A DNA stretch of 64,000 bases from Pseudomonas sp. B33.4 (GTDB lineage Bacteria > Pseudomonadota > Gammaproteobacteria > Pseudomonadales > Pseudomonadaceae). The first letter of the stretch is position 1. Each line of letters starts with the position of its first letter. Below are positions 1-10,918 of this stretch, piece by piece. The position numbers and the translations under genes are program-made. Below the pieces are notes generated by a model, which had not been told where the DNA came from, made no database searches, and saw only the letters and a program-made list of their open reading frames with translations. The stretch is taken from the NCBI RefSeq assembly GCF_034555375.1, contig NZ_CP140706.1:3401001-3465000 (forward strand), written 5' to 3'.

Positions 1-2
1 GG

Positions 3-824
3 CAAATCGGTTATGTCCCTCAGGATGGCGCACTGTTTCCGCACATGACGGTCGCCGCCAATATCGGCTTCGGTCTTGCCCTGACCGGCACCGCCAGAGA
101 GGAACGGATCAAGGCATTGATGGACAGTGTTTCGCTGGACGCCAACATGGCCAACCGTTGGCCCCATGAACTGTCCGGCGGCCAGCAGCAACGGGTTTCC
201 CTCGCCCGGGCGCTCGCCCAGCAACCACGACTGATGTTGCTCGATGAGCCGTTCTCCGCCCTCGACACCGGCCTGCGCAGTGCCATGCGCAAAATGGTCG
301 CGCGACTGCTGGAGGACGCGGGCGTCACGACGATTCTGGTGACCCACGATCAGGGCGAAGCGCTGTCATTTGCCGATCAGTTGGCGGTGATGCGCGGCGG
401 GCGGCTGGTGCAGTCCGGGCATCCGATGGATCTTTACCGATACCCACACGACGAGCAGACCGCACACTTTCTCGGCGAAGCCGTGGTGATGCCTGCGCGG
501 ATCGACTCCGGTCTGGCCCACTGCGATCTCGGTCCGGTGCCGGTGAACAGCAACGGTTTTAGCGGCAACGCGCAGATCATGCTCAGGCCTGAACAGTTGC
601 AGTTGTCCGGTACGGTGATCGGTAACCAAGGCTGTCACGCCGTGGTCACCGAACGGGATTTCGCCGGCAACACCTGCACCCTCACGGTTGAACTGCGCTC
701 GTCGATCAATCAGGATCCCGGCCGCTCGCTATTGGTACGCAGCTCCGGCATGCACGCGCCACCGGCCGGTAGCGACGTACAGTTATCGGTACTCGGTGCT
801 GCTCACATCTTCGCGCTTTCCTGA
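3..824 (+). CDS. ABC transporter ATP-binding protein, Fe(III)/polyamine type (5' end outside window)
   Basis: The reading frame is already open at the window edge, so the Walker A region lies upstream. Visible parts are the Q-loop (GYVPQDGALFPH, from position 12), the signature [14 protein letters not shown], Walker B LMLLDEPFSALD and the H-loop TTILVTHDQGEA. A C-terminal TOBE-like regulatory domain of roughly 100 residues follows. This order is typical of the FbpC/PotA branch, which powers import of ferric iron, spermidine/putrescine or similar solutes. The matching permease and binding protein must be upstream. The gene ends with TGA one base before the convergent integrase gene, so the two genes abut tail to tail. 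An internal ATG at 45 is not the start, because it falls after the Q-loop. Substrate is not resolvable. Confidence 0.85.
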   Translation, partial: QIGYVPQDGALFPHMTVAANIGFGLALTGTAREERIKALMDSVSLDANMANRWPHELSGGQQQRVSLARALAQQPRLMLLDEPFSALDTGLRSAMRKMVARLLEDAGVTTILVTHDQGEALSFADQLAVMRGGRLVQSGHPMDLYRYPHDEQTAHFLGEAVVMPARIDSGLAHCDLGPVPVNSNGFSGNAQIMLRPEQLQLSGTVIGNQGCHAVVTERDFAGNTCTLTVELRSSINQDPGRSLLVRSSGMHAPPAGSDVQLSVLGAAHIFALS

Positions 825-1763
825 TCACAGATCGAAGCGATCCACCGCCCGCCGCCGCTCGTTGTCATCGCGCACATCGTAGTTGGCGGTGGTCTGGATG
901 TTGCTGTGGTGCGCCAGCTTCTGGGCGATCGACAGATCATGTTCTTCGATGACCCGCGTGATAAACGATCGGCGGAAATCGTGGGGCATGATCTTCACCC
1001 CGACCTGCGTGCCACGCTGTCGGGCGATGTAATAGATCGCGTGTTTGGTGATGCGCTCGCGGGTAATGTGGCTGCCGCGACGGATGCGATTGAACAGAAA
1101 GGCATCGTCGCTCTCGCCTTCCTTGAGTTCAGAACGCCGCAGCTCCAGCCACGCATTGAGTTTGGCGAAGGCCCAGGCCGGCGCGTACTTGATCAGTTGC
1201 TTGTTGCCCTTGCCGGTGACGGTCAGGCTGCGCTCAGTGAAGTCGACCTGATTCAAGTCCAGATCCACCGACTCCGATTTACGCATGCCGGTGCCGTACA
1301 ACAACGCAATCACTGCCGCGTCGCGCAGGCCTTGCGGGCGTGGATCGGCGGCGCAAACTTCCATCAATTCATGGATCAACGTGCGCTTCAAGTTGCGCCC
1401 CTGCGACAAGCGGGTGCCGGCAATGGCTTTGACCGAACGCATCTTCAACAGATGATCCTGAGAAATCAAACTCATCCGCCACGCTTCATTCATCACCCCG
1501 CGCACGGCATTCACATACAGCGACGAGGTATTCGGTGCATAGCCGTCGGCGCGCAACGCGGCGACCAGTGCCACGACGTCTTCCGGTTGCAGCCCGTGCC
1601 AGGGGATTTCTTCGATGTCCACGTCTTCGAAACCGAGGCGGTCCGCAGCATCCTGCAAGACATAGCGCATGGTCAGTTGGCTGGAGGGCGCCAGGCGGGC
1701 CAGATACAGCGTTAGCGGATTAGTGTTGGACGGGGTGGATGCAGTACTCGACAAGTCAATCAA
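825..1763 (-). CDS. Tyrosine recombinase / phage-type integrase
   Basis: A 312-residue protein with an N-terminal core-binding (SAM-like) domain (about 15-110) and a C-terminal catalytic domain. The full catalytic set is visible: R161 in GTGMRKSE, K185 in TGKGNK, H261 and R264 in PHDFRRSF, H285 in LAHHSNIQTTANYD, and nucleophile Y295. It should cut and rejoin DNA at a short inverted-repeat core site. It stands alone, with no excisionase, phage or transposon gene nearby, so it may be a domesticated recombinase rather than part of an active island. XerC/XerD proper would be expected elsewhere in the genome. It is transcribed away from the arn operon. An imperfect inverted repeat with a 7-bp spacer lies about 80 bp upstream of its start (1840-1862). 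Confidence 0.88.
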   Translation of the reverse strand: MIDLSSTASTPSNTNPLTLYLARLAPSSQLTMRYVLQDAADRLGFEDVDIEEIPWHGLQPEDVVALVAALRADGYAPNTSSLYVNAVRGVMNEAWRMSLISQDHLLKMRSVKAIAGTRLSQGRNLKRTLIHELMEVCAADPRPQGLRDAAVIALLYGTGMRKSESVDLDLNQVDFTERSLTVTGKGNKQLIKYAPAWAFAKLNAWLELRRSELKEGESDDAFLFNRIRRGSHITRERITKHAIYYIARQRGTQVGVKIMPHDFRRSFITRVIEEHDLSIAQKLAHHSNIQTTANYDVRDDNERRRAVDRFDL

Positions 1764-1839
1764 ACGAAACGGCCTTGAATAGAAAACAGTTCAACAAAAC
1801 AACTTAAAAGTGCAAACAAACTTATATAAATAGCGACTC

Positions 1840-1862
1840 TTCCGTAGGACTTTTCTACGAAA
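1840..1862. other. Inverted repeat upstream of the integrase, possible recombination core
   Basis: TTCCGTAG and CTACGAAA flank the 7-bp spacer GACTTTT. The 8-bp arms pair at 7 of 8 positions. Arm and spacer sizes suit a tyrosine recombinase core, but a simple hairpin or regulator site is equally possible. It lies in an AT-rich stretch (about 1764-1970) between integrase and arnB. Confidence 0.3.
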
Positions 1863-1944
1863 ACAGCCGATGAACGGAAGAAGTCTGAACGGTGGCTGTA
1901 TGGCTTACAGATAGACGAATCGCCGACCGTTTTTTCATGTTCCT

Positions 1945-1976
1945 TTGACAAAAACGCGCATAACCTTAGTTACAAC
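1945..1976 (+). promoter_or_regulatory. Candidate promoter region of the arn operon
   Basis: A perfect TTGACA (1945-1950) is the best -35 in the 354-bp gap before arnB. The only -10-like sequence is TACAAC at 1971-1976, giving a long 20-bp spacer, so an activator may be needed. arn operons are known to be driven by PmrAB/PhoPQ-type systems, but I could not find a convincing PmrA or PhoP direct repeat here. The rest of the gap, about 140 bases before arnB, would be a long leader with nothing else recognisable. Confidence 0.25.
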
Positions 1977-2117
1977 AGGTTGCCCCGAAAGGCCTGCAAC
2001 CCTGCCGGCCGCGGACTGGAAAGTCAATCAGGTATTCCCCGACCGGTTACTCAACCCTTTGAAATTCCGTGTTTTTCAGACAATCGGCTGAAGGATGGCT
2101 GTCGCCCCGAGGTTCTT

Positions 2118-3266
2118 ATGAGTCAAGCGTTTTTGCCGTTTTCCCGGCCGAGTATCGGCGATGAAGAAATAGCCGCGGTTGAACAAGTATTACGCTCTGG
2201 CTGGATTACTACCGGCCCTAAAAGCCAGGCACTGGAAGAACAGTTTGCCGACTATGTCGGCTGCAAGCATGCAGTGGCACTTTCCTCGGCAACCGGTGGT
2301 ATGCACATCACGTTACTGGCCTTGGGCATCGGCCCCGGTGATGAGGTGATTACGCCCTCGCAGACCTGGGTGTCGACCGCCAACATGATCTCGCTGCTCG
2401 GCGCCACACCGGTGTTCGTTGACGTTGATCGCGACACCTTGATGACCGACGCCGCGCGCATCGAAGCCGCCATCACCCCACGCACCAAAGCAATCATTCC
2501 CGTGCATTACGCCGGTGCCGCGTTCGATCTCGATCCGCTGTACGCCCTGGCCGACAAGCACGGCATCGCGGTCATCGAAGACGCCGCCCACGCCGCCGGC
2601 ACCCGTTACAAGGGTCGCCACGTCGGTGCGCAAGGCACGGCGATATTCTCCTTCCACGCAATCAAGAACATGACCTGTGCCGAAGGCGCGATGTTCGTCA
2701 CCGACAACGAAGCGCTGGCCAGCCGTGTGCGCATGCTCAAGTTCCACGGTCTGGGCGTTGACGCCTACGATCGCCTGACCGGTGGCCGCAAGCCGCAGGC
2801 GCAAGTGATGGAGCCGGGGTTCAAGTACAACCTCGCCGACATCAACGCTGCGATTGCTTTGGTGCAGCTTGAGCGTCTGGACGCAATCAACGCGCGCCGC
2901 ACTGAACTGGCCGCCGCCTACCGGCAAAAACTCGAAGGCCTGCCGGTGCAACCGCTGGCCCTGCCCGCTTACGCACAAACCCACGCCTGGCACCTGTTCA
3001 TCCTGCGCATCGACAGCGAGCGCTGCGGCATGGACCGCGAAGCCTTCATGAAAGGCTTGCAGGACCAGGGCATCGGCACCGGTATCCATTTCATCGCCAC
3101 CCACCTGCACACCTGGTATCGCCAGCGTGACCCCGACCTGTATCTGCCCGACACCGAATGGAACTCGGCGCGGCTGTGCTCGATTCCGTTGTTCCCCGAC
3201 ATGAGCGATCAAGACCTTGATCGCGTGGTCGGCGCCATCGCCACCCTTATGGACAAACGCCTGTGA
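2118..3266 (+). CDS. arnB: UDP-4-amino-4-deoxy-L-arabinose aminotransferase ArnB
   Basis: PLP-dependent DegT/DnrJ/EryC1 aminotransferase that makes UDP-L-Ara4N from the 4-keto sugar. Starting at [17 protein letters not shown] gives 382 residues, close to enterobacterial ArnB. An in-frame TTG at 1980 would add 46 residues with no family resemblance, so I chose the ATG at 2118, which has a GAGG a few bases upstream. Visible features are the substrate-loop start SGWITTGP, the PLP region [17 protein letters not shown], and the Schiff-base lysine in [16 protein letters not shown]. It is the first gene of the arn operon, and its stop overlaps the GTG start of arnC by 3 bp. Cytoplasmic. Confidence 0.96.
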   Translation: MSQAFLPFSRPSIGDEEIAAVEQVLRSGWITTGPKSQALEEQFADYVGCKHAVALSSATGGMHITLLALGIGPGDEVITPSQTWVSTANMISLLGATPVFVDVDRDTLMTDAARIEAAITPRTKAIIPVHYAGAAFDLDPLYALADKHGIAVIEDAAHAAGTRYKGRHVGAQGTAIFSFHAIKNMTCAEGAMFVTDNEALASRVRMLKFHGLGVDAYDRLTGGRKPQAQVMEPGFKYNLADINAAIALVQLERLDAINARRTELAAAYRQKLEGLPVQPLALPAYAQTHAWHLFILRIDSERCGMDREAFMKGLQDQGIGTGIHFIATHLHTWYRQRDPDLYLPDTEWNSARLCSIPLFPDMSDQDLDRVVGAIATLMDKRL

Positions 3267-4279
3267 AAACCTATCCGATCCGCTGCGTGTCGATCGTCAT
3301 CCCGGTCTACAACGAACAGGACAGCCTGCCGGAACTGCTGCGCCGCACTGAAGCGGCCTGCCGCATGCTGCGTCACGACTATGAAATCGTCCTTGTCGAC
3401 GACGGCAGCCGTGATGAGTCCGCCAACCTTCTTGAAGAAGCCGCGAGCCGTGAAGACAGCCCGTTCGTGGCGGTCATTCTCAACCGCAACTACGGCCAGC
3501 ATGCGGCAATCATGGCCGGTTTCGAGCAGTGCAAAGGCGATGTCGTCATCACCCTCGACGCCGATCTGCAGAACCCGCCGGAAGAAATCCCGCGCCTGGT
3601 CGCCGAGGCCGAAAAAGGTTACGACGTCGTCGGCACGGTGCGCGGCAACCGTCAGGATTCGGCCCTGCGCCGCTATCCGTCGAAGCTGATCAATCTCGCC
3701 GTGCAGCGCTCCACCGGCGTCGCCATGAGCGATTACGGCTGCATGCTCCGCGCTTACCGCCGCACGATCATCGACGCCATGCTTGCCTGCCGGGAACGCA
3801 GCACCTTCATCCCGATTCTGGCCAACAGCTTCGCCCGCCACACCACGGAAATCGTCGTCGCCCATGCCGAGCGCGAACACGGCGATTCGAAGTACAGCCC
3901 GATGCGTTTGATCAATCTGATGTTCGACTTGATCACCTGCATGACCACCACACCTTTGCGCCTGCTGAGCATCGTCGGTTTCACCATGGCCGGCCTCGGC
4001 GTGCTGTTTGCCGCCGCACTGATCGTGTTGCGTCTGGTGTTCGGTGCCGGTTGGGCCGGTGACGGCATGTTCGTGCTGTTCGCGGTGCTGTTCGTGTTCA
4101 CCGGTGGCCAGTTCATCGGCATGGGCCTGCTCGGCGAATACCTGGGGCGCATGTACAGCGACGTGCGCGCCCGCCCGCGTTTCTTCGTTGAAAAAGTCGT
4201 GCGCGGCCAACCCGCCATGCCGCCGCGCGCCATCACCGTCGACGGTCTCTCCTCCTCCAATGATCAGGTTCTCTCATGA
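3263..4279 (+). CDS. arnC: Undecaprenyl-phosphate 4-deoxy-4-formamido-L-arabinose transferase ArnC
   Basis: Family GT2 membrane glycosyltransferase, 338 residues. It moves L-Ara4-formyl-N from UDP to undecaprenyl phosphate at the inner face of the inner membrane. The N-terminal catalytic domain carries [27 protein letters not shown] and the metal-binding [11 protein letters not shown]. Two C-terminal membrane helices follow (about residues 230-260 and 265-295), as in the DPM/GtrB-like members. The start is GTG at 3263 inside the end of arnB. The gene overlaps the arnA start by 4 bp (ATGA), so translation of the operon is probably coupled. Confidence 0.96.
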   Translation: MKTYPIRCVSIVIPVYNEQDSLPELLRRTEAACRMLRHDYEIVLVDDGSRDESANLLEEAASREDSPFVAVILNRNYGQHAAIMAGFEQCKGDVVITLDADLQNPPEEIPRLVAEAEKGYDVVGTVRGNRQDSALRRYPSKLINLAVQRSTGVAMSDYGCMLRAYRRTIIDAMLACRERSTFIPILANSFARHTTEIVVAHAEREHGDSKYSPMRLINLMFDLITCMTTTPLRLLSIVGFTMAGLGVLFAAALIVLRLVFGAGWAGDGMFVLFAVLFVFTGGQFIGMGLLGEYLGRMYSDVRARPRFFVEKVVRGQPAMPPRAITVDGLSSSNDQVLS

Positions 4280-6267
4280 GCGCAAAAACGGTTGTCTTCG
4301 CTTATCACGATATCGGCTGCGCCGGCATTCAAGCCCTGCTCGACAGCGGCTATGACATTGCGGCGGTATTCACTCACGCCGATGATCCGAAAGAGAACGC
4401 CTTCTACGGATCGGTTGCGCAACTTTGTGCCAACAAAGGCATTCCGGTGCATGCCCCGGAAGACGTCAACCACCCGCTGTGGATCGAGCGGATTGCCAAG
4501 CTCGCCCCTGAGTACATCTTCTCCTTCTACTACCGCAACCTGCTGAGCGAGCCGCTGCTGGCCCTGGCCAAAAAAGGCGCGTTCAACCTGCACGGCTCGT
4601 TGCTGCCAAGCTACCGTGGCCGCGCCCCAGCCAACTGGGTACTGGTCAACGGCGAAAGCGAAACCGGCGTGACCCTGCACCGCATGGTCAAACGTGCAGA
4701 TGCCGGTACCATTGTTGCCCAGCAACGCGTGGCCATCGAGCGCAGCGACACCGCTTTGAGTCTGCATGGCAAGCTGCGCATCGCCGCGACGGATCTGCTG
4801 CGCGACACCTTGCCGGCCATGCTGCAAGGCAAGACCAGCGAAACCGCGCAGGACGAATCCAAAGCCACCGTGTTTGGTCGTCGTACCGCAGCGGACGGCA
4901 AACTGGTCTGGGCGAAACCTGCCGAGCAATTGTTCAACCTGGTTCGCGCGGTGACCCAACCGTATCCGGGCGCGTTCTGCGCGGTCGGAGAGCACAAACT
5001 CATCGTCTGGAGCGCCGAAGTCGTCAAAGGCAACGACGGCCAGGCACCCGGCCGCGTAATCAGCGTTGCTCCGCTGCGCATTGCTTGTGGTGAAGATTCG
5101 CTGGTGATCCTCTCCGGCCAACGCAACGACAACGGCCTGTTCCTCAGTGGCCCGCAACTGGCCAACGAACTCGGTCTGGTCGACGGCTCGCTGTTGCGCG
5201 GAGCTGAATCCGGCCGCGCACCGCGTCGCACTCGCGTGCTGATCCTTGGCGTCAACGGCTTCATTGGTAATCACTTGTCCGAGCGTCTGCTGCGTGACGA
5301 CCGCTACGAAGTCTATGGCCTGGACATCGGTTCCGATGCCATCGACCGTCTGCGCAGCCACCCGCATTTCCACTACGTCGAAGGCGACATCAGCATTCAC
5401 TCCGAGTGGATCGAGTACCACATCAAGAAGTGCGACGTGGTCCTGCCGCTGGTGGCCATCGCCACGCCGATCGAATACACCCGCAACCCGCTGCGGGTGT
5501 TCGAACTCGACTTCGAAGAAAACCTGAAACTGGTGCGTTACTGCGTCAAGTACAACAAGCGCGTGATCTTCCCGTCGACCTCGGAAGTCTATGGCATGTG
5601 CCAGGACAAGCACTTCGACGAAGACACCTCCAACCTGGTGGTCGGCCCGATCAACAAGCAGCGATGGATCTACTCGGTGTCCAAGCAACTGCTCGATCGG
5701 GTGATCTGGGCCTATGGTGCCAAGGGTTTGAATTTCACCCTGTTCCGCCCGTTCAACTGGATGGGCCCGCGCCTTGATCGTCTGGATTCAGCCCGTATCG
5801 GCAGCTCCCGCGCCATTACTCAGTTGATATTGAATTTGGTGGAAGGCACGCCGATTCGTCTGTTCGACGGCGGCGAGCAGAAGCGCTGCTTCACCGACAT
5901 CGCCGACGGCGTCGAGGCGCTGGCGCGGATCATCGATAACGACAACGATGTCTGCAACGGTCAGATCATCAACATCGGCAACCCGGACAACGAAGCGAGC
6001 ATCCGCCAGTTGGGCGAAGAGCTGCTGCGTCAGTTCGAAGCGCATCCGCTGCGTGACAACTTCCCGCCGTTCGCCGGTTTCCGCGACGTGGAAAGCAAGG
6101 CGTTCTACGGTGCCGGTTACCAGGACGTCGAACACCGTAAACCCAGCATTGCCAACGCCAAGCGTCTGCTCGACTGGACGCCAACCGTGGAAATGCGCGA
6201 GACCATCGGCAACACGCTCGACTTTTTCTTGCGTGAAGCCATGCTCGAACAAGCGGACAAGCGCTAA
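4276..6267 (+). CDS. arnA: Bifunctional UDP-Ara4N formyltransferase / UDP-GlcA oxidative decarboxylase ArnA
   Basis: A 663-residue fusion, the usual ArnA length. The N-terminal half (1-300) is a formyltransferase with [19 protein letters not shown] and the catalytic Asp in KRADAGTIV. It formylates UDP-L-Ara4N using N10-formyl-THF. The C-terminal half (about 315-660) is an NAD-dependent SDR-type decarboxylase with the Rossmann motif [23 protein letters not shown], and the YxxxK pair in [10 protein letters not shown]. It turns UDP-glucuronate from Ugd into the 4-keto-pentose used by ArnB. The stop TAA shares its last base with the arnD ATG. Confidence 0.97.
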   Translation: MSAKTVVFAYHDIGCAGIQALLDSGYDIAAVFTHADDPKENAFYGSVAQLCANKGIPVHAPEDVNHPLWIERIAKLAPEYIFSFYYRNLLSEPLLALAKKGAFNLHGSLLPSYRGRAPANWVLVNGESETGVTLHRMVKRADAGTIVAQQRVAIERSDTALSLHGKLRIAATDLLRDTLPAMLQGKTSETAQDESKATVFGRRTAADGKLVWAKPAEQLFNLVRAVTQPYPGAFCAVGEHKLIVWSAEVVKGNDGQAPGRVISVAPLRIACGEDSLVILSGQRNDNGLFLSGPQLANELGLVDGSLLRGAESGRAPRRTRVLILGVNGFIGNHLSERLLRDDRYEVYGLDIGSDAIDRLRSHPHFHYVEGDISIHSEWIEYHIKKCDVVLPLVAIATPIEYTRNPLRVFELDFEENLKLVRYCVKYNKRVIFPSTSEVYGMCQDKHFDEDTSNLVVGPINKQRWIYSVSKQLLDRVIWAYGAKGLNFTLFRPFNWMGPRLDRLDSARIGSSRAITQLILNLVEGTPIRLFDGGEQKRCFTDIADGVEALARIIDNDNDVCNGQIINIGNPDNEASIRQLGEELLRQFEAHPLRDNFPPFAGFRDVESKAFYGAGYQDVEHRKPSIANAKRLLDWTPTVEMRETIGNTLDFFLREAMLEQADKR

Positions 6268-7151
6268 TGCAGGCAGGCCTTCGTATCGATGTCGACACCT
6301 ATCGCGGCACCCGTGAAGGTGTGCCACGTTTGCTGGAGATGCTCGACGAGGCGCAGATCAAGGCAACGTTTTTCTTCAGTGTCGGCCCGGACAACATGGG
6401 CCGGCATCTGTGGCGCCTGATCCGCCCGCAGTTCCTCTGGAAGATGCTCCGCTCCAACGCGGCCGGCCTGTATGGCTGGGACATTCTGCTGGCCGGCACC
6501 GCGTGGCCGGGCAAACCGATCGGCCGTGATCTCGGGCACCTGATGCGTCAGGCCCGCGATGCCGGTCATGAGGTTGGCCTGCATGCGTGGGATCACCACG
6601 GCTGGCAGGCCAACGCCGGGACCTGGAGCGACAAGCAACTGATCGAGCAGATTCGTCAGGGCGTCGACACGTTGAGCGACATTCTCGGCGCCAAAGTCGA
6701 CTGTTCCGCCGCCGCTGGTTGGCGTGCGGATGAACGCGTGATCGAGGCCAAGCAAGCCTTCGGTTTTCGCTACAACAGCGATTGCCGAGGCAACCGCCTG
6801 TTCCGTCCGCTGCTGGCTGATGGCACGCCGGGCACGCCGCAGATTCCGGTGGACCTGCCGACCTTCGATGAAGTCGTCGGCCCCATCGTCGCAGCGCGGG
6901 ATTTCAACGGTTTCATCCTTGATCACTTTCGCCCGCAACAGCTCAACGTCTACACCATTCATGCCGAAGTGGAAGGGATTCTCATGGCCGAGGACTTTCG
7001 CCAACTGCTCGCCGACGCGAGACAGCGCAACATCGACTTCACACCGCTGGGCGATTTGCTGCCCGAGTTTTTCAACACCTTGCCCGTAGGTCGTGTGCAA
7101 CGCGGCGCCCTCGACGGCCGTGAAGGCTGGCTGGGAGTGCAAGGCGCATGA
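6267..7151 (+). CDS. arnD: 4-deoxy-4-formamido-L-arabinose-phosphoundecaprenol deformylase ArnD
   Basis: NodB-type polysaccharide deacetylase family, 294 residues. It removes the formyl group from undecaprenyl-P-Ara4FN so that free L-Ara4N can be flipped and transferred. Visible motifs are the metal/catalytic [12 protein letters not shown] near the N terminus and [13 protein letters not shown] (the HxxxH region) about a third of the way in. The start overlaps the arnA stop by one base and the end overlaps arnT by 4 bp. It should act at the cytoplasmic face of the inner membrane. Confidence 0.95.
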   Translation: MQAGLRIDVDTYRGTREGVPRLLEMLDEAQIKATFFFSVGPDNMGRHLWRLIRPQFLWKMLRSNAAGLYGWDILLAGTAWPGKPIGRDLGHLMRQARDAGHEVGLHAWDHHGWQANAGTWSDKQLIEQIRQGVDTLSDILGAKVDCSAAAGWRADERVIEAKQAFGFRYNSDCRGNRLFRPLLADGTPGTPQIPVDLPTFDEVVGPIVAARDFNGFILDHFRPQQLNVYTIHAEVEGILMAEDFRQLLADARQRNIDFTPLGDLLPEFFNTLPVGRVQRGALDGREGWLGVQGA

Positions 7152-8800
7152 CTAAACGCTGGGCTTTGCCGCTGTTGTTGCTGGGCATTTGTCTGCTGGC
7201 CTATCTGCTGCCACTGGGCAGCCATGGTTTGTGGATTCCCGACGAAACCCGTTACGCGCAGATCAGCCAGGACATGCTGCTCAGTGGCAACTGGGTGTCG
7301 CCGCACTTCATGAGCCTGCGCTACTTCGAGAAGCCGATTGCCGGCTACTGGATGATCGCGCTAGGTCAGGAGTTGTTTGGGCAAAACCTGTTCGGTGTGC
7401 GCTTCGCGTCGGCGCTGAGCACTGGCTTGAGCGTGCTGCTGTGCTATCTGGTCGCTCGACGCTTGTGGAACGAGCCGCGCAAAAGCTTTGCCTGCGCCCT
7501 GCTCTACATGAGCTTCACGATTGTTGCCGGTCAGGCCGGGTACGCCAACCTCGATCCGCAATTCACTTTCTGGGTCAATCTGAGCCTGGTGGCACTGTGG
7601 TTTGCTGTCGACAGTTACACCAGCGGTAAACGCATGGCGGCCTGGGCGGTGTTGGGACTGGCCTGCGGTATGGGTTTCATGACCAAGGGCTTTCTCGCCT
7701 GGCTGCTGCCGGTGTTGATCGCCCTGCCGTGGCTGCTCTGGCAAAAACGCTGGCGTGAACTGCTGACTTACGGGCCGGTGGCGATTGCCATCGCGATCGT
7801 CATCAGCCTGCCGTGGGTGCTGTCGGTGCATGCGCAGGAGCCCGACTACTGGCGGTTCTTCTTCTGGCACGAACACATCCGCCGTTTTGCCGGTGACGAT
7901 GCGCAACACGATGCGCCGTGGTGGTTTTACCTGCCGCTGCTGGTGGCGTTCAGCCTGCCATGGGCCGGTCTGTTGCCGACGGCGTTCAAACAGGCGTGGC
8001 AAACCCGCGCGCAGCCCAAAGTGGTTTTTCTGTTGCTGTGGCTGCTGCTGCCGTTGCTGTTCTTCAGCCTGAGCAACGGCAAATTGCCGACCTACATCCT
8101 GCCGTGCCTGCTGCCGCTGGCGTTGTTGCTCGGCAGCGCGCTGGCCGATCGCTTGCGGCTGGAACAAGGCCGGGCGCTGGGCCTCAACGGTTTGCTCAAT
8201 CTGCTCATCGGCGCCGTTGCCCTGATCGCGGTGGTTTACCTGCAATTGAACCGGCCGCTGTACGACCACGAACTGCACAGTCTGGTGCTGGTATTCATCG
8301 GTCTGGTCGGCTGGATCATCGCCAACCTGCTGCAAGCCTTGCTGCCCCTGCAATGCTGGGCGGCGCCGGCATTCGGTAGCCTGTTGCTGATCGCGGTGCT
8401 ACCGGCGGCACTGCCCAAATCGGTGGTCGCCAACAAGATGCCCGACCAATTCATCCGGCATCACCTCACCGAACTGGCGCAAACCAGCCATCTGCTGAGC
8501 AACGACCTCGGCGCCGCTTCGGCGCTGGCCTGGCGCCTGAAAACGCCGCAAGTCGCGTTGTACAACACGATAGGCGAATTGAAATATGGCCTTGCCTATC
8601 CTGACGGCATTCAACAGCGGGTCGATCCCGATCACGTGCAAGAGTGGATGCGCGAGGCACGCCGCAGCGGTGCGGTCGGCGTGGTGATGCGCGTCAAGGG
8701 GCAGGACGAACTGGACGAAATCGACAGACTGCCAAAGGACGGCATCCGTTACGAACAGGGCAACCTGGTGATCATGATCCTGCCCAAGGAGGCGTCATGA
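7148..8800 (+). CDS. arnT: Lipid A L-Ara4N transferase ArnT
   Basis: GT-C (GT83/PMT superfamily) integral membrane transferase, 550 residues, with a dozen or so predicted helices and a C-terminal soluble domain from about residue 430. The catalytic first periplasmic loop is clear: [16 protein letters not shown], with D32/E33, followed by [11 protein letters not shown]. It transfers L-Ara4N from undecaprenyl phosphate to lipid A phosphates on the periplasmic side, which lowers the negative surface charge and gives cationic peptide/polymyxin resistance. ATGA overlaps join it to arnD and arnE. Confidence 0.97.
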   Translation: MTKRWALPLLLLGICLLAYLLPLGSHGLWIPDETRYAQISQDMLLSGNWVSPHFMSLRYFEKPIAGYWMIALGQELFGQNLFGVRFASALSTGLSVLLCYLVARRLWNEPRKSFACALLYMSFTIVAGQAGYANLDPQFTFWVNLSLVALWFAVDSYTSGKRMAAWAVLGLACGMGFMTKGFLAWLLPVLIALPWLLWQKRWRELLTYGPVAIAIAIVISLPWVLSVHAQEPDYWRFFFWHEHIRRFAGDDAQHDAPWWFYLPLLVAFSLPWAGLLPTAFKQAWQTRAQPKVVFLLLWLLLPLLFFSLSNGKLPTYILPCLLPLALLLGSALADRLRLEQGRALGLNGLLNLLIGAVALIAVVYLQLNRPLYDHELHSLVLVFIGLVGWIIANLLQALLPLQCWAAPAFGSLLLIAVLPAALPKSVVANKMPDQFIRHHLTELAQTSHLLSNDLGAASALAWRLKTPQVALYNTIGELKYGLAYPDGIQQRVDPDHVQEWMREARRSGAVGVVMRVKGQDELDEIDRLPKDGIRYEQGNLVIMILPKEAS

Positions 8801-9141
8801 GCCTGGTGCTGCTGTTGACTGCGTGCCTGCTGACCTGCCTGGGGCAGATTGCACAGAAATATGCCGTGGAAAGTTGGCGCGGGGTCGACTCTTCAATGAC
8901 CGGCAAACTGCGTTCGCCGTGGTTATGGCTGGCCCTGTTCGCCCTCGGTTGCGGCCTGCTGGTCTGGCTACTGGTGTTGCAGCGCCTGGAAGTCGGCATC
9001 GCCTACCCGATGCTCAGTCTCAATTTCGTGCTGATCACCCTGATCGCGCGCTTCGTCTTCCGTGAACCCATCGACCGCCAGCATTGGCTCGGCGTGGCGT
9101 TGGTGATCGGCGGCGTGATTTTGCTGGGGCAACAGTCATGA
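8797..9141 (+). CDS. arnE: Undecaprenyl-phosphate-Ara4N flippase subunit ArnE
   Basis: A 114-residue, four-helix EmrE/SMR-type membrane protein that forms the flippase with ArnF. The start at 8797 ([23 protein letters not shown]) is supported by AAGGAGG at 8786-8792, the 4-bp overlap with arnT, and the family length of about 111. Longer upstream starts lie inside arnT and give unrelated residues. It ends with an ATGA overlap into arnF. Confidence 0.93.
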   Translation: MSLVLLLTACLLTCLGQIAQKYAVESWRGVDSSMTGKLRSPWLWLALFALGCGLLVWLLVLQRLEVGIAYPMLSLNFVLITLIARFVFREPIDRQHWLGVALVIGGVILLGQQS

Positions 9142-9542
9142 ACCCGCGTCGTGGCATCACCTTCGCACTGGGCAGCGTGTTCCTCGTCAGCGCTGCGCAA
9201 CTGGGCATGCGCTGGAGCATGACCCGTCTGCCTGCACCGGACCAATGGCTGCACACCGGCAGCCTCGACTGGCGCGCGCTGGCCGTGGTCATTGCGGCGA
9301 TCTTCGCCTACGCCCTGTCGACGCTCTGCTGGCTCGCTGCCCTGCGCGATCTGCCGCTGGGCCGGGCTTACTCACTGCTGAGCATCAGCTATGCGCTGGT
9401 GTACCTGCTGGCGGCCAGTCTGCCGCTGTTCAACGAATCTTTCAGTTTCACTAAATCACTGGGCGTGGCGCTGGTCATGCTCGGGGTCATCACCATCAAC
9501 ACTCGTCCGGCTCGTGCGCCCGAATTCAGGAGTGCTCCATGA
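9138..9542 (+). CDS. arnF: Undecaprenyl-phosphate-Ara4N flippase subunit ArnF
   Basis: A 134-residue small multidrug resistance-like membrane protein with four helices, the partner of ArnE in moving undecaprenyl-P-Ara4N across the inner membrane. I chose ATG 9138 ([21 protein letters not shown]) because it overlaps arnE by 4 bp and gives the family length. [21 protein letters not shown] is the conserved SMR segment. The gene overlaps ugd by 4 bp. GGAG lies about 10 bases before the ugd start. Confidence 0.93.
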   Translation: MNPRRGITFALGSVFLVSAAQLGMRWSMTRLPAPDQWLHTGSLDWRALAVVIAAIFAYALSTLCWLAALRDLPLGRAYSLLSISYALVYLLAASLPLFNESFSFTKSLGVALVMLGVITINTRPARAPEFRSAP

Positions 9543-10918
9543 AAATCACAGTATTTGGCAGCGGTTACGTCGGTCTGGTGCAAGCGGCTGTGTTGGCCGA
9601 AGTCGGCCATGATGTCGTGTGCATGGACGTCGACCAGAAGAAGGTCGACCTGTTGCGCCAGGGTCACGTGAGCATTTTCGAACCGGGGCTGGCCAGTCTG
9701 GTGCGCGAAGGTCTCGATTCGAAACGCCTGCAATTCACCACTGATGAGCAACTTGCCGTGCAGCATGGTCGGGTGGCGTTTATTGCCGTCGGTACGCCGT
9801 CGCGGGAGGACGGCTCGGCCGATCTGCGTTATGTGCTGTCGGTGGGTGACGCGATTGCCCGGCATCGTGAGCAGGCGTTGATCATCGTCGAGAAATCCAC
9901 GGTGCCGGTGGGCACCGGCGATACGTTGCGCACGCACATCGAGAAAGCCTTGATCAAGGTTGGCCGCCTGCTGCAATTCGATATCGTCTCCAACCCGGAA
10001 TTTCTCAAGGAAGGCTCGGCGGTTGCCGATTGCCGGCGGCCGGACCGCATCGTCATCGGCTGCGAAGGTGATGAAGTGCGCGACGTGATGCGTGATCTGT
10101 ACTCGCCGTTCAACCGCAACCACGACCGCATCATGTTCATGGACCTGCGCAGTGCCGAGCTGACCAAATACGCCGCCAACTGCATGCTGGCGACCAAGAT
10201 CAGCTTCATCAACCAGATCGCCGAACTCGCCGAACACCTGGGCGCCGACATCGAATCGGTGCGCCAGGGCATCGGTGCCGACACGCGCATCGGTTACCAC
10301 TTTATCTATCCGGGCTGCGGTTATGGCGGCTCGTGCTTCCCCAAAGACATGCGCGCGTTGATCCACAGCGCCGAAGAAGCACATTGCTCCAGCGACTTGC
10401 TGCAAGCGGTCGAGGCGATCAATCAGCGGCAGAAACACAAACTGTTCGAGCGTATCAACGCGTTCTACCGCGGCGATCTGCGTGGCAAGACCTTTGCCCT
10501 GTGGGGCCTGGCGTTCAAACCCAACACCGACGACATGCGTGACGCGCCGAGCCGGGTGTTGCTGGAAGAGTTGTGGGCCGCCGGCGCCAGCGTGCGCGCC
10601 TTCGACCCGGAAGCCATGCAGGAAACCCAGAACCTTTACCCGGACGAATCGAAACTGATGCTGATGGGCACACCGGAATCGGTACTGCCCGGCGCCGACG
10701 CGCTGATCATCTGCACCGAGTGGCAGCAGTTCAAGGCCCCGGATTTTGATCTGATCAAACAGCGTCTCAACACCCCGGTGATCTTCGACGGGCGCAACCT
10801 GTACGACGCCGAACGTCTGGCGCGCAACGGTTTCCATTATTTCCCGATGGGCCGTGGCGAATCGCGCACATTGCCGATCCCGCTGCAACAGTGGCCGCAC
10901 GCGTCCGACGTCGCTTGA
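9539..10918 (+). CDS. ugd: UDP-glucose 6-dehydrogenase (Ugd / PmrE)
   Basis: A 459-residue NAD-dependent dehydrogenase that oxidises UDP-glucose to UDP-glucuronate, the entry substrate for ArnA. It shows the N-terminal NAD fold [16 protein letters not shown], the signature [13 protein letters not shown], and the catalytic cysteine in [17 protein letters not shown]. The C-terminal UDP-binding domain has [16 protein letters not shown]. Its place as last biosynthetic arn gene fits Pseudomonas arn operons. The 3' end overlaps the next glycosyltransferase gene by 28 bp. Confidence 0.96.
   Translation: MKITVFGSGYVGLVQAAVLAEVGHDVVCMDVDQKKVDLLRQGHVSIFEPGLASLVREGLDSKRLQFTTDEQLAVQHGRVAFIAVGTPSREDGSADLRYVLSVGDAIARHREQALIIVEKSTVPVGTGDTLRTHIEKALIKVGRLLQFDIVSNPEFLKEGSAVADCRRPDRIVIGCEGDEVRDVMRDLYSPFNRNHDRIMFMDLRSAELTKYAANCMLATKISFINQIAELAEHLGADIESVRQGIGADTRIGYHFIYPGCGYGGSCFPKDMRALIHSAEEAHCSSDLLQAVEAINQRQKHKLFERINAFYRGDLRGKTFALWGLAFKPNTDDMRDAPSRVLLEELWAAGASVRAFDPEAMQETQNLYPDESKLMLMGTPESVLPGADALIICTEWQQFKAPDFDLIKQRLNTPVIFDGRNLYDAERLARNGFHYFPMGRGESRTLPIPLQQWPHASDVA

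Noticed and set aside
1760..1951. Minus-strand 63-codon ORF overlapping the integrase start
   Set aside because: It lies in AT-rich promoter-like sequence, contains the inverted repeat, has no recognisable domain and no clear ribosome site.
1780..1990. PmrA or PhoP box before arnB
   Set aside because: I looked for CTTAAT-N5-CTTAAG and GTTTA-N5-GTTTA type direct repeats and found only partial words (CTTAAAAG, AACTTATA) with wrong spacing.
1980..2117. TTG-initiated N-terminal extension of ArnB
   Set aside because: The 46 extra residues have no similarity to ArnB, and ATG 2118 gives the family length with a ribosome site.
3209..4210. Long antisense ORF opposite arnC (and similar ones opposite arnA, efeB, ybiT, arnT)
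   Set aside because: High-GC codon bias creates long open antisense frames. The translations are His/Gln/Arg-rich without domains, while the sense strand has clear motifs.
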